NCBI GenBank assembly: GCA_002104945.1
Contig: MCFH01000005.1
Location: 558,001 to 622,000 of the forward strand
DNA from: Piromyces finnis
Taxonomy: Eukaryota > Neocallimastigomycota > Neocallimastigomycetes > Neocallimastigales > Neocallimastigaceae
Direction of reading: 5' to 3'
DNA: 64,000 nucleotides
A program made the position numbers and the translations under genes. Numbering within the stretch: position 1 is the first letter of the stretch; each line of letters opens with the position of its first letter. Positions 1 to 17,009 of this stretch are shown here, piece after piece. Under the pieces are notes generated by a model. It worked only from the letters and a program-made list of their open reading frames with translations, ran no database searches and was not told the DNA's origin.

Positions 1-1729
<1,729 letters not shown>

Positions 1730-3482
1730 TGATTATTAATTTTTTCTTTTTATCTATTATTTATGTCTTATTTAGAAGTATTTTTTTTTTTTAAAAAAGA
1801 AATTTTTATTAATTAAATTTATAATTTTTATTTATTTCATTATTCTTTGTATTATTATATATTAATATATTTATTTTTTGATTAAACATATAATCTAATT
1901 AATAAAAATAAAGATAAAGATAAAAATAAAAATAAAAATGAAAATGAAAATGAAAATAATAATAATAATAATAATAATATATATATATATAAAGTGTAAA
2001 CATTTAGAAAAAAAAAAAGTTTTTTTTTTTTTTTTATGTTTTTATATGGTGCTATTTAAATATATAATTTTTTTTTTTTAGACTTTAAATATATAAAAGA
2101 TCAATAATTATTTGCTATATATTTACTAGTTGTTATTGATTTTATTTTATTATTTCTTTTTTTTTTTTTTTATAATATCAATTATATTATATTTCATTAG
2201 ACATTAATTATTTGAAATGTAATAGAAATGCCTTTTTATTAATAAAATAAGGAAAAGCTTTTTTGAACTTTTACTACTGAATATTATTAATTATTTAAAT
2301 TTTATCCGTACATATAAATTTGTATTATGGAATTCTTTTCATTTTACTGTTCAATTTCTTTTTATTTTATATTTATTCTTTTTATTATACTATTAGAATA
2401 AAATAAAATAAATAAATAAAAATATATAGAAATAGTTTAATAATTAATTTTTTTTTTATTTTCTTTTTTTATTAAAATTTTCAATGAGTACATTGATAAC
2501 TTTTTTTTTTTTTTTCTAAAAGAAAAAAGAAAAACAAACTAAATGAAAGATATTAATATATAAATTTAGTAAAATAAATATATGTTATAAAGATTATAAA
2601 ATAATAATAGAATGAATGCGATGTTTTGATATCTTTTATATATAAATGACCAAATGAATAAATCATTTTCGATAATATGTATATTATATCATAAGTAAAG
2701 CATTAAAATTTAAAAAAAAAAAGCAACATATCTTTTATAATATTTTTCATTATTATTATAATTATTATTATTATTATTATAATTATTATTATTATAAATA
2801 TAAAAATATAGAAAATAAATATTAATAAAATAATCAATAAATAAATATTAAAATAAAATTAAAAAACTAATTAATACACAAATATTTTATACTTAAATTA
2901 TAAATGCTATTAAAAAATAAAAAAGTAAATAACTATTAAAAATAATAATTTATAATATTTATTTAAATATAAAATAAATATTATAAATATTTTATTTTTC
3001 AATATCACTTTCCCGTTTTCTTTCATATATACATACATATCATATATATTAAAAGAAAAATTCATAAATATTGAAAAAAAAAATTATTATTTAATAATTA
3101 TTCATTTTGATTTTTTAACGTATAATAATTATGTTAAAGAGGATAATTATTTATGAATTGAATAAAACATATTTACTAATAAAAAATGTTGAGATGATAG
3201 GATTTTTTTTTTTTAAAAAATAAAAAAAATAATGGTATATTTTAAATTAATTTTCTTTTGTTGTTATGCTTTTTAAACATAAAAGAAATTAAAATTCGTG
3301 GGTGTTTATCATGATGAGAGAAGTTCGAGCCTTTCTAATTCTTATTGGTACGTTTTTTATTTTTGAGCTTTTTTTTTATTGATTTTTTTTTAGTATGCAT
3401 ATTTAAATATAGTTTTTTAAAAAATTATTTTGTCTTCATATTGATATTGAAATATTAATATAAGTAAGATTTAGGTTATAGC
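1730..3482. other. Convergent intergenic region, no gene seen
   Basis: This spacer lies between the 3' ends of ELP3 (+) and the cold-shock gene (-). It is AT-rich with many poly-T and poly-A runs and short TAA/TTA repeats. A slightly more GC-containing patch near 3296-3350 does not form a tRNA or a readable ORF. I see no gene. Confidence 0.7.
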
Positions 3483-4094
3483 TTATTGATCAACATTTCC
3501 CATATTATAACCTGGCATTTGGTAACCTTGTTGTTGCATACCATAGGCATTATTTTGGTTGTAATTTTGAGCTTGATTCATCTTTTGGTATTGATTTTGG
3601 AAGTTATTATTGAAGCCATAACCCCATGGATTTTGCTGGAAATTATTATTGAAGCCTTGACCGTATCCATTATTAAAGTTTGGTCTTTGGTTGTAGAAAT
3701 TATTTCTACGATTATTTTGGAACATTTGATTTTGATTTTGCATTTGCATTTGCATTTGCATAAAGTTGTTTGGTCTTTGACCACCTCTTGGATTACCCTT
3801 AACTGGTGCACCACCTGGTCCAGTTACATTAGAAGCTTGAAGACCTTTAGAACCTTGGATTAAATCAAATTCGACACTTTCACCTTCTAATAAACTTCTA
3901 AATCCTCCATTGTTGCAAAGAGAAGTGTGATGAACAAAAATTTCAACAGTGTTACCATCAATTGGTTCATCTGGAATAATAAAACCAAAACCTTTTTGAC
4001 AATCAAAGAACTTACATTTACCAGTTCTTCTGTTACCAGCAATTGGAGTAACTTGTTGTTGTTGTTGTTGTTGCTGACCTTGGACTTGTTCCAT
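3483..4094 (-). CDS. Cold-shock-domain (Y-box type) RNA-binding protein with Q/N/M-rich tail
   Basis: A single exon encodes 203 residues from a true ATG at 4094. The N-terminus has a run of eight glutamines (residues 7-14). A cold-shock domain follows at about residues 24-93. RNP-1 reads KGFGFI (34-39) and RNP-2 reads IFVHH (52-56), the aromatic and basic surface that binds single-stranded RNA or DNA. The remaining ~110 residues are low complexity: RGGQRPNN, alternating Met-Gln, then Asn/Gln/Tyr/Phe-rich sequence, resembling tails that drive granule formation in Y-box and LIN28-like proteins. The domain is long for a bacterial CspA, with an insertion (IDGNTVE) before RNP-2, as in eukaryotic Y-box proteins. 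A role in mRNA packaging or translation control is inferred from the family. Codon use is somewhat richer in C and G than in neighbours, which suggests good expression. Confidence 0.85.
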   Translation of the reverse strand: MEQVQGQQQQQQQQVTPIAGNRRTGKCKFFDCQKGFGFIIPDEPIDGNTVEIFVHHTSLCNNGGFRSLLEGESVEFDLIQGSKGLQASNVTGPGGAPVKGNPRGGQRPNNFMQMQMQMQNQNQMFQNNRRNNFYNQRPNFNNGYGQGFNNNFQQNPWGYGFNNNFQNQYQKMNQAQNYNQNNAYGMQQQGYQMPGYNMGNVDQ

Positions 4095-4714
4095 TTTTAT
4101 TATATATTATTCTATTAAATAGATGATAATGAAAAAAAAATATATATTGAAATTTTAAAATATAATGAATTAGTATAATTAATATAATTTATTATATTGG
4201 AAAAATGATTACTATTACTATTACTATTATTATTATTATTATTTAAATTAAAAATAATTTATATTTCTATATTTGGTAAATATCATATTAAACAATATAT
4301 TTTTTATTTTAATATATTAAGTAATTATTATATTTTAATTTCACAGTAAAAAATATACTTTCTTTTAGTTTAGACATGTTTATTATTTATAATATTGTTT
4401 TTCAAATTTGTTTGAATTTTAATTTTATTATTAATTTCAAATTTATGATCATATTATTTATCATATATATTATATTTTAAATTATTCAATGAATATTATA
4501 AAAAACAATATATTAACATATATATTTTCTTTATATATATATTTTACATAGAAAACGCTATATAAATTGTTATCAACATTATAAAATCAACTCTTTTCTA
4601 TTAGAAACAATTTAATTTCTATTTCATTTTTTGTATTTTGTTTTATCTTTATATTAACGAATTCAAATTAATATGTTAATTAATATGTTTTTTAAACTCA
4701 TTGAAATCCGTTAT

Positions 4715-4753
<39 letters not shown>

Positions 4754-5633
4754 TCAATTTCAACGATTTTTTAAAAGTATTTAACAATTTATTTTTAATC
4801 TACAAATGGTTTTACATTTTTTGATTTACATTTTACTTATTTTATTATAGTTGAATTTTAATTACTACTCTCTTTAGTAAAGTATATACAATTTTGTTTC
4901 ATATGACTTTTATGTAATAAAATATTAAATATTTACCAAAATAAAAAGACTTGTTAATTTTAATATTGTTTTATTAATGATTATTTATTTCTCTAATTAT
5001 ATTTAGTATAATATATAAATTTAGAGATTGTTAAAGAAGATATAGGTAAATAAGAAATTAATAAATTAATTCTTTTTTATATGACTAAAAATTTATTATT
5101 AAAAAAAAAAAAAAACTTTAAAATTTAATTTATTAAATTTTGCTTATTAAAAAATTATATTAAAAAATTGATATATATATATATATATATATTTTTTTTT
5201 TTTTTCCTTTATAATAAAATTATTTAATATCATAAAATGAAATAATAAGTGCAATAAATCTTTTTATTTTTCTCTTTTTTTTTATTTTCTATTTTTTCTA
5301 TTTTTTAATTATTATATTATAATAAATAATAATAATAATAATAATAATAATTATTATTATTAATTACATTTCCAAATCTAATATAAATTAATTTTCTATT
5401 ATTGTAGTTCTATTATTGTAGTTTAAAATTTTTAAAAAGTTTTTTTATGTTAGTTTTGTATAACCATAAAATATAATAGTTCTTTGCTAATAAATCTGTA
5501 TTTAATGAGGATTTTATGATAAAATTCCAAATAACCTCCTTTTCACATGAAATAAGAAAACTTTTTTTCTTTATCATAGTTTATAATTTTAATACTCATA
5601 GAGGATATTTTTAATATTAATATTAAAATAATA

Positions 5634-5669
<36 letters not shown>

Positions 5670-7190
5670 GGCATCAAATATTTTAAACTTTATTATTAAT
5701 TTAATTAAAATTATAATACATGTAATATAAAAATTAGTGACTTTTTGAAAAAAACTTTATTATTTAGCAGATTATCATATAATATGATATAATGGATATT
5801 AAAAAAAGGAATTAATAATAATTTAAATATAAATAAGTAGGAAGGTTATTAATTTTTTCTTGAAATAAATGATAAAGTCTTTTACTTTAATTACCTTTCC
5901 ATTTTATATATATTAATTTTTAATATTTTTTAAATATAAATTAATTTTTAATTTTAAATTTTTAATTTTAAATTAATATTTATTAACATTATTAATTTAA
6001 AATTTCATAATATAAATTTTTATCTCTTTCTCTCTCTCTTTTATTATAAAAGTTTTTACATAATTAAAAATTAAAATTTGTATATATCTTTATATATAAG
6101 AAGTAATATTGCTATTAACCATTTTAAATGTTTAACAATGAATATCGGAATAAACAATATGTTATGAAATTCAATCATTGAGTATTTTTTTTAAACATAA
6201 TTATAAAATTTAATTTGTGTTTTATAAGACATTGTAACTAATAATAGTAATCTGAAATATTGATTTTCTATTTGTAATAGTTAATGATAAATTTTTAAAA
6301 CATTATTTAATATAAGTATATTAAATATCATGTCTGCCGAGTTAACAATGTTATAAAAATTTTTAGATATTTTCTTGTACAAATTAATGATTCTTTTTTG
6401 AATTTTAATAAGATATTATTCTTAACAGTATTATTAAATAACAAAATATTTTGGTAGTAATATAGAATTTAGATCTTAATGTTGTGATATACTTATACTT
6501 ATATATTACAATATATAAATGAAAATGAAAATAGATAATTAAATTATTTTATTTTATATAAGCAAAAAAAAAAAGATAACAAAAAATAAAAAATATATAT
6601 AAAGATTAAATTATTTTAATAAATAATTATCTTTTCTTTTTTCTTTTTCTTTTATTATTATTATTATTATTATTATTGTCATTTTGTTATTTAATAAATG
6701 ATACTCTATAAAATTGAGAACGTCATTTTAAGGAATACTCAAATTATTGATTGATTCCATTTCTTTCTCAAAATTATATTTTTCATTCCATACTATTTTT
6801 TTTTCTTTAAATTATTATATACATATACATACATATAAGATATAATATATATCATATTTATTATTTATGTATATATAATTTATAACTAGTTTTTTATAAT
6901 ATTTTAATTTACTATAGTTATTTAATGTTATTAAAATTATTTTAAATATATACATTATTTTACAAAATAATTTTTATTTTGCTTTATATACTTCTTTCTT
7001 TTCTTTTTTGTTATTTGTTCTTATGGTTTAATGATATTTTGTATTTATTATATATACATATTTATCAAAGATAAAAAAAATTTTTTTTCTCTTTATTTTT
7101 GATGAATAAATTATTTAATTATTATTATGGAAAATGTTAATTTTTTTTCTTTTTAAAGAGATAAATATGAAAAATGAACATTTTCAAAAT

Positions 7191-7237
<47 letters not shown>

Positions 7238-7328
7238 TTTCGTAGTGATAGTATTATGCATATACATTTTCATAAATTTATTTATTTATTATTTTAATCG
7301 ATTATTGATTATTTCATAAAAAATGGTA
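4095..7328. other. Long AT-rich spacer, no gene seen
   Basis: This 3.2-kb region upstream of the cold-shock gene and downstream of the gag-like gene holds long poly-T runs (about 4722-4749, 5638-5666, 7194-7230), AT dinucleotide runs and short TTA/TAA repeats. The few open frames are homopolymer artefacts. I find no tRNA-like B box and no recognisable coding segment. Confidence 0.65.
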
Positions 7329-8651
7329 TTAATTTTTTTTTTCGAGAGATGCTAATGCTTTTTCAACAATATAAAATGAAGAATTATTATTAACATAAGA
7401 ATTTTTAACATGTAGTTGTGAACTTTCTTTTGAATGTTTGTATTTATTATTTCTACTTGATTTTTTATTTTGCAATTTTGATTTACATTTTGAATTAGTA
7501 TCAGTCAAACTAGTTGTTTCTTCCTTATTACTATGTTTAGAGTGTGATGTATTTGATAATGATATACTTGAATTATTATGACTACTAAAACTTGGATGCT
7601 TTTCTGCTCTATTGCTATGAATTGTTATATTTGGTTCTTGACTTTTGCTTAACGTTGAGGAACTATGTGCTAATTCATGCAATTGAGTACGAGAATTTGA
7701 GCGGGAACTTGGATTTGAAGAAGAATATGAACGCGAATTTGATCTTGAATCAGATCGTGAACTTGAGCGTGTGTTAGTATGTGAATGGTGATAAGAATAA
7801 TGATGAGAATGAGAAGATGAATTTGAACGTGAATGTATATTACCATAAGTATGTTTATTCTTATATTTTTTAGTATGGGAATACATATGAGGATGGGAAT
7901 GAGAATGAGAATGGGTGTGATATATTTGTGAATGAGAGTGTGAATGGTCAATTTCGTATCCTCTTATATTGCCATTCCCAAAGCTATTTTCACTATCATT
8001 TTCATTCCTAAGATCAAGAGAAGATATGTTTGATTTATAATTTGGAATATCTTTAATATTTTTCATATGTACAGAGAGCTTGAAATACCGACATAATTTG
8101 TCATAATTATTTGCTAAATGAACATTAAAATGTTCTATAGCATCTTCAGATATACTTGAATATAAAAACTTGGATTTTTCATTGTCTTTTAATGGATTTT
8201 CTGCAATATCCAACTGTTTAAATATTTTATTTATTTTATCGATTATTTTAACAGATTCTTGGAGATTGGAAGCTCTGATATTTGCTAATTTTAAATATAA
8301 GTTTTCAGCAAGACCTTCATAGTTTTCAATGTAATCCCTTTTAAGTTTCTCCATCATTCTAAAAGATGTTTGAAAGTTTACTATTCCAGAAATTAATTCA
8401 GAAGTCAATGAATTAGTAATAATTTGAATAGCTTGAGTATCTTTTTTAATATGTCTGGCTATTTCAATAGTTGGTTGTCCTAAGATTTGTTTCTTTTTAT
8501 TTTCATTTATTAAATCATTTAAAAAGTCAGACTCTATATATTTCTTAATTCCTTTTTCTCTTAGGATTCTGCAAATTTTAGTATACCAATTATCAAAATT
8601 TTTTTTATTAAGCTTAGTAGATGTTGTAGTATGTGAGAGTATGCTTATCAT
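7329..8651 (-). CDS. Stand-alone copia-type gag-like protein with His/Ser/Arg-rich tail
   Basis: The single exon encodes 440 residues from the first ATG at 8651; the open frame runs a little further upstream but without an ATG. Residues ~10-190 read like the gag capsid region of Ty1/copia elements (Retrotran_gag_2/UBN2 type). An early L-x-x-x-N-F-x-x-W block (KLNKKNFDNW) is followed by an A-I-Q-I-I-T-N-S-L helix, then a ...MMEKLKRDY helix and a helical bundle. The C-terminal half is low complexity: SHSHSHPH-type His-Ser repeats, then RSNSR-type Ser-Arg repeats, then a basic tail. No CCHC zinc knuckle, protease, integrase or reverse transcriptase is visible in it or in its flanks, and no LTR pair brackets it. 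The intact frame over 1.3 kb in such AT-rich DNA argues against simple decay. It could be a domesticated gag gene or the surviving part of a dead element. Function is unknown. Confidence 0.6.
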   Translation of the reverse strand: MISILSHTTTSTKLNKKNFDNWYTKICRILREKGIKKYIESDFLNDLINENKKKQILGQPTIEIARHIKKDTQAIQIITNSLTSELISGIVNFQTSFRMMEKLKRDYIENYEGLAENLYLKLANIRASNLQESVKIIDKINKIFKQLDIAENPLKDNEKSKFLYSSISEDAIEHFNVHLANNYDKLCRYFKLSVHMKNIKDIPNYKSNISSLDLRNENDSENSFGNGNIRGYEIDHSHSHSQIYHTHSHSHSHPHMYSHTKKYKNKHTYGNIHSRSNSSSHSHHYSYHHSHTNTRSSSRSDSRSNSRSYSSSNPSSRSNSRTQLHELAHSSSTLSKSQEPNITIHSNRAEKHPSFSSHNNSSISLSNTSHSKHSNKEETTSLTDTNSKCKSKLQNKKSSRNNKYKHSKESSQLHVKNSYVNNNSSFYIVEKALASLEKKN

Positions 8652-9674
8652 ATTGTACTTTTTATCCCCTTTATTATATTTTAACAATATTTTAAATTAT
8701 TAATTTTTGGAAAAGACTAGAAGATATAATTAAAATAAAAATAATTTAAAATAAATACTTAATAGCAATTTAATAATAAGATTATTAATAATAATATTAA
8801 TTTTTAATAGTTCTTATTTTATTTTATTTTTATTTTATTGTTAATTATTTGAGAACTAGCTCTTCATTTTTTTTTATCTTTATTTTGGTTTAATTTATTA
8901 TTATTATTTTTTTTTCCTTTTTTTTTTTTTTTTTTTTTTCATATAGATTTAAGAGAAATTTAACGTAATGTTTTTTTTCTCAATTAAATAATATTCAATT
9001 TGAAATATTATAATATTCATTTTAAATTATTACAGCAATTTAATTAATTTCAATATTTTTAAAAGCATTTTAATAATCCTAAGATAAAAAAAAGTTTAAA
9101 TATCTTAATTTTAAAAAAAATTTTTTCCTTTAAAATTTCTTTTTTCGTATTACAAAAAATGTATAAAAATAAAATTATTGAAATCATGAACTTTATATTA
9201 AGCTATAAATTAAATATACTCAATGTTTGAATGTTTAGCATAGTTTAATTATAGTTATATAACATTTTTTAAAGCAGTTGTTACAAATAACATATAAATA
9301 AATAAATAAAAATAAAAACCTAAACATATAATTTGTAATACTTTAAATTTTATTTCAAAATAAAAAATATATAGTATACTTATTACTCTAAATAATATAT
9401 AATTTTACTAGTATTTTATTATATGCTATAAAAATTCCAATATAACATAAATAATAGCAACCAATAACTTTCTTTTTTTTTATGCATAAATAAATCTTAA
9501 AACTTGAAAATAATAAGTATATATATAAGAATATATTTAATATTTATACTTTTATTAAATAAGTTAATTTTTTTTTTTTTTTTTTTAAAAAATAGTATAG
9601 AAAATTGAAATAAATAAAATTACTTAAAAATATAAAATCTATGCTTTATAAATATATTATATATTATATATGTA

Positions 9675-9707
<33 letters not shown>

Positions 9708-9787
9708 GATTAAAAATGGTATTTATATTTTAAATGATAATAATTTTCAAATCAATAAATATAATAAATAGTGAGAATTAGTTATCT

Positions 9788-9822
<35 letters not shown>

Positions 9823-9872
9823 CATTTATAAATGTTGATTTTCATATTTTTTTTTTTTTTTTTTTGAGTAAT
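8652..9872. other. Spacer between gag-like gene and DBP7
   Basis: This 1.2-kb AT-rich spacer has poly-T tracts at about 8917-8939, 9567-9586 and 9677-9698 and a long poly-A at about 9789-9820. No ORF with coding character and no RNA gene was recognised. It must contain the promoter of the gag-like gene and the 3' end of DBP7, both read leftward. Confidence 0.65.
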
Positions 9873-12229
9873 TTATTTTTTAGTCTTTCTCTTTTTTCTT
9901 GTATTTGGTCCACTATATATACTAGTATTAGTATCGAATTCACTAACATTTAATAATTTACGCTTTTGTTTCATTATTTCTTTTGCCTTTGCACTCATAT
10001 TTTTGCTGTTTTTACTATTTCCTTTTTCATTATTTGACTTGTTTGTTTCCTTAATATTTGAAGGAGCTTCACGAAGGGCAAAACATTTTGCTAAGTGACC
10101 TAAATGAAGTTTTTTAATATGGAAAATATGTTTTTCCGTGGAAGAGTGAGTAGCATAAGCTCTAACAAATGATGAAAAGGCTTTCTTTGCCGTTAAAACT
10201 AATTCTTGACTGGAAAGAACAAATCTTTCTAATTTCATTTGAATATTTGTTGCAGCATAATCCCAATCTTTTTGTTCGTGTGAAAGAAGACCCTTTTTAA
10301 TTGAATCTTCAACACGAATTTCCTCGACATCTAATCCTTGAGCTTTCATAATATCTAAATATTCAACTTCACTTGGTAAAAGGAATAATAATGCATTACC
10401 TTGTCTTCCAATACGAGCAGTACGACCAATACGATGAATATAATCTTTAAAGTCACATGGTGGATCATATTGAATAATTTGATTAACATCAGGAAGATCT
10501 AAACCACGAGCAGCAACATCAGTACATAATAATATACCATTATCGGATTTACTATATTCTAAGAAAATACGAGTACGTTCAGCTTGAGGAAGATTACCAT
10601 AAAGCTTATATATTGGGGTGTTTTTAAATAATTCTCCAATAATATAAGTTTGTGTTTTTTCTTTTTTTGAATCATCATTTTTCTTTTCATCTTGCTTTTT
10701 ATTTCCTTTATTTTTTTGTTTCTTTTTTTCTTCTGCTCTTTTTTCTTCGTCTAAGATGGTAGCTTTTTCATTATATTCTCCAAATAATCTATGGTGAAAT
10801 TCTACTGTATCACTACAGGACATGAACACAATAACTTTAGCTTTTTTATTTGGTGCTTCAGCAATAATGGACTTTAATTTAGTAACTAAAGTAACTAAAC
10901 GTAATTTTGCTGGAGTAACTACATAAGATTGCTTCAATTGTGTTGGAACAGCTGCTGTTACTCCATTATTATTTTCATCTCCTTCAACTCCTTGACTTGA
11001 TTCTTTATTAGAATTGTCTTTAATTAATCTTGGGTTAAATAAACTGTATTCCGCTAATTTTTTAACATTTTCAGCAATTGTTGCAGAACATAATATAAAT
11101 TGAATTCTTCTTGGCAATACGGAAACAATCTCTTCGACATTGAATTTATTTACAATTTTATTTTTTTGATTATTTTTATTGTTTTTATTAAAGAGTTGAC
11201 CATTACTAGTACTTTTATTATTTGTATTAGATAGCAATTCTCTACGAGTAGCAAAAATTGCTTTTTCCTGAATTAATTGAATAATATTTTTAATAGTTTC
11301 TTCAAAACCCAATTCTAATAATCTATCAGCTTCATCCAAAACAACCCAACGAAGTTGACTGATATCAAAAGAATTAGTATTTTGTAAATGATCCAAAAGA
11401 CGACCTGGTGTACTTACTAAAATATTAACACCTTTACGTAAACGTGCTTTTTCTGATTTTTTTTTGTCACCACCTGCAATAATACCTGGAGTAATCCAAT
11501 GCTTATATTTAATTTGTCTATCATTATCTTGTTTGCCATCAACATCAATCATCATTTCATCTTCATCGTCTTCCTCCATATTTTTAATTGTACCAGAAAG
11601 GCGAACTAAATTTTCCATAACTTGTTGAATTTGTTTTGCTAATTCTCTTGTAGGAACGAGAATAATGGCAAGTGTACCAATAGAACGGTCGATACGATCA
11701 TCATCAATTGATAAAAGACGACTTATAATTGGTAAGAGAAAAGTTAATGTTTTACCTGAACCAGTTTGAGCTTGAATAATAACATCACCATCAACTGAAC
11801 TTTTTTCTCCTTTTTTAATTTGATTTAATAAATATGGGATAGATTTAGCTTGAATATTTGTAGGCTTTTCTAGTGAGAGCTTATGTTTTAAATGATAACA
11901 AAGAATTGAATCTAACCCAGTATCCTTAAATGTTTTTATTTCCTTTTCTGTATCTTCGGTATTACTTTCAAATAAATCAAACTTTTTTCTATTTTTATTT
12001 TCAAAAGAACCATAGGATTGAATTTCTGGATTAGAAGTAAAAAGAGATGATACTACATTTGTTTTAGTTATTCCTTTACCTTTATTATCTTTATTTTGAC
12101 TATTTCCCGTTACTTCTTGTATAATCTTATCGATTTCAAAATCACTTTCTGTTTTATTTTTTTTTTGTGGAACAGTAGTAAAGGAACTTTTATTACTTTT
12201 ATTATTATTTGTGTTATTACCACCACTAC

Positions 12230-12277
<48 letters not shown>

Positions 12278-12512
12278 AATTAAAACTAAAATTTCCATTT
12301 GATTTATTTTGTAAATTTATTCCCTTAAATTTATTATTATTATTATTATTCATGGAAAACTGTGAATGACCTTCTCCATTTCTAGTTAAACTTTTTTTTG
12401 CATTAATTCTTCTTTGTTTCCAATTTCCTTTTAAACCAGAAGCAATTTTATTAATACCTTTTTTTCTTTGAACTGGTTCAGATGACAAATTTAACATTAA
12501 ACCGTCATCCAT
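9873..12512 (-). CDS. DBP7: DEAD-box RNA helicase DBP7/DDX31, 60S ribosome assembly
   Basis: The single exon encodes 879 residues from the ATG at 12512; the frame opens two codons earlier at a GTG that is not needed. The Asn/Lys-rich N-terminus is followed by a helicase core with every diagnostic motif. These are a Q-motif region ([14 protein letters not shown]), motif I AQTGSGKT near residue 250, PTRELAKQ (Ia), TPGRL (Ib), DEAD near 393, SAT near 475, VIVFMSC (IV), [13 protein letters not shown] (V) and [13 protein letters not shown] near 695 (VI). An acidic insert lies between Ia and Ib, and a Lys-rich insert near motif IV; both are typical of DBP7/DDX31. The segment after motif VI ([26 protein letters not shown]) is the DUF4217 extension of nucleolar DEAD-box proteins. 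The C-terminus ends in a basic nuclear-type tail (KKRKTKK). In yeast, Dbp7 acts in early pre-60S particles; that role is transferred by homology. A poly-Asn stretch comes from an ATT-type microsatellite within the coding sequence. Confidence 0.95.
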
Positions 12513-13148
12513 TTTCACAATTTCTTATATTTAAATATTAAATAAAATGTATGTATATAAAATATATAAAATAATAGAGTATTGTATTATTATTATTATT
12601 TTTTTTAGTTAATTTTATAATTAATGATATATTATTATAAAAAAAAAAAAAATAAATTATTTTAAAAGAATAATTAAAGTTTTAGAATTTAATCAACCAA
12701 TCACAATAAAAAATTTTTACTACAAATCTTTAGTTGAAAAATATAGAAAAATTTTAAAAAAAAAGATAATTGTTACAGATGTAGTTTTTTTTATTTTTTA
12801 TTTTATTTGCCTTTATTATGTATAAAAGAAGCTTAATATTCTTTTATTTATTACTTATTTTTAATTTTGTATTGAATTTATTATTATTTACTTTAAATAT
12901 TAAAAAACAAAACATTATAAAAAAAAAGTAAAATAAATAAATATAAAATGATTATTTCATTAATTTCATTATTCTCTTATCTATATAAATTAATATACAT
13001 TACAAATTATATAAGCTTAAATATCGATATTTTATTTTTTTTTATATAAAAAAAAAAAAAAAGGAATTTCTATTTTATATATAATAGGTATATGAAATGT
13101 TGAAATATAATTGTTTACAATAATAAAATTATTGATTTTTACTATAAC
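12513..13148. other. Spacer upstream of DBP7
   Basis: This 0.6-kb region lies between the 5' end of DBP7 and the 3' end of the MRG15 homologue, both transcribed leftward. It holds A- and T-runs only. No gene or RNA was recognised. It probably contains the DBP7 promoter. Confidence 0.6.
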
Positions 13149-15170
<2,022 letters not shown>

Positions 15171-16960
15171 TTTTAATAAATCTTTTTAAATTATTGTTTT
15201 TTTTTAATGATATTATATGAAAGTTTAAAATAAAAATAAAATATATAAATTTTGAAAATTATGTTCGAATTATATTGAGTTTTGCTAAAAATATTAATGT
15301 ATATGAATGAATAATAATATTATATATATATTTCTAATTCATTGAAATTGCATTAAATATATGTATTTGATTGCTTTTTTAAAATTTATTATTTTTATTA
15401 AATGTGATTAATTTTTATATTTTAGTCTTTTATATCTAATGATAAATATTTTTACGATGATTTTCTGTTTATATAAATGATATATATATTTAAGACATTA
15501 ATTATTATGTTTTATTATTTTCAATAAAATCTTGATTTTTTAAATATTATAATTATATTAAAATATAATCAGGATAAAAATATAAATGTTATTCAAATAA
15601 TTAATTGAAATGATATGATAATCATATTTCCAAATATATTTTTATCAATTCTATTATCTTTAAAAATGACAAATAAAATTATAATTACTTTTCATTTAAA
15701 TTATTTTGAATTTTACTTGATATTAATATGAAATTATTCTTCAAACTATAATTATTTTTCTTAATATAAATTATCAAAAATATAAATGGTTTATTATTAT
15801 ACTTCATTAAATTTCATATTTAATTGTTTTTATTTTATTTTTTATATTTCAATTATTTCTTGACAATTATTAATTACTGAAATTAATTAAAAAAAAATAA
15901 GTATTTTAAAAAGGAGAAACTATATTAACAAAAATTAATTATCCTTATTGTATTAATAAATAAATTAAAAATATTGTCTCTTTTTTGAATAAAATATAAA
16001 ATATTATATTTATTATTACTTATTATTATATATAGTTCTAAATCTATAAGATTATTTACAATTTTTATGTATATTTATTTATATTATGAAATTTATTTAA
16101 TCATATATATATTTATTTATTTAATTTTTTATATAAAAAAATTACTTTTTTTTGTACATGATTACTACATAAAAATACAGAGAATCTATTAGAAAAATTT
16201 TTAAATACGTATTTGGTGTATATATGTTATAGAATATTTTAATAATTTATTTAATCATTTATTTATTAATTAACAAAAAGAAATGTATCATTCAACAAAT
16301 AATTTTAATCATATAAATAATTTTCATTATTTGCAAATTAAATAATTTTCTCAGTTTTTTTATATTAAAATTAATAAATGATTTTTTTTAAAGTATAAAC
16401 TACTTTTATTTTTTAAAAAAATATATATATAATATATATACACATTCTTTGTAATAAATAATAAATTTTAAAAAGAATTAAATATTAAAAAACTAAATTA
16501 TATATAAAAAGTAATAAAATATAATTTAAAATTATATATATATAATAAAAATATTTATAGAAATAAAAAGGGTTTAATATAAATTCTATTACTTTTGACA
16601 AATAGTATTGACCCTTTAAAAGAAATGAGAATATAGAAATACATACCAAAAATTTAAAGAAACAAAAATAAAAATTATATATAACAACAACAACAACAAT
16701 AATAAAAAATAATAAATTTAATATACAGCTAGTGTAAGTTATATAAAAATTAATAATGTATATAAAATTCTGTGTATTTTAAAATATATAATTATACTAA
16801 TAAAACATATGATATTTATACTTGTTCATTTATAATTCATAATCACTCAAATAAATATAAAAACAATATATTTATTTAAAAAAATAATAATCTAATTTCA
16901 AAATATCAAAATATCCATTTTATGTATCAATGAAACGAAATTATGTTTAAATTAATAATA

Positions 16961-17009
<49 letters not shown>

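Noticed and set aside
3486-3863. Plus-strand frame of 125 codons opposite the cold-shock gene
   Set aside because: It is the antisense shadow of the CSD gene; Leu/Ile/His-rich composition reflects reading Asn/Gln codons backwards, and no domain is visible.
7134-7319. 61-codon frame containing a long Phe run
   Set aside because: Generated by a poly-T tract.
8652-8687. Upstream TTG start of the gag-like frame
   Set aside because: The first ATG at 8651 gives a natural N-terminus just before the conserved gag block.
12513-12518. GTG-initiated start of DBP7 two codons upstream
   Set aside because: A proper ATG follows at 12512; nuclear fungal genes do not normally start at GTG.
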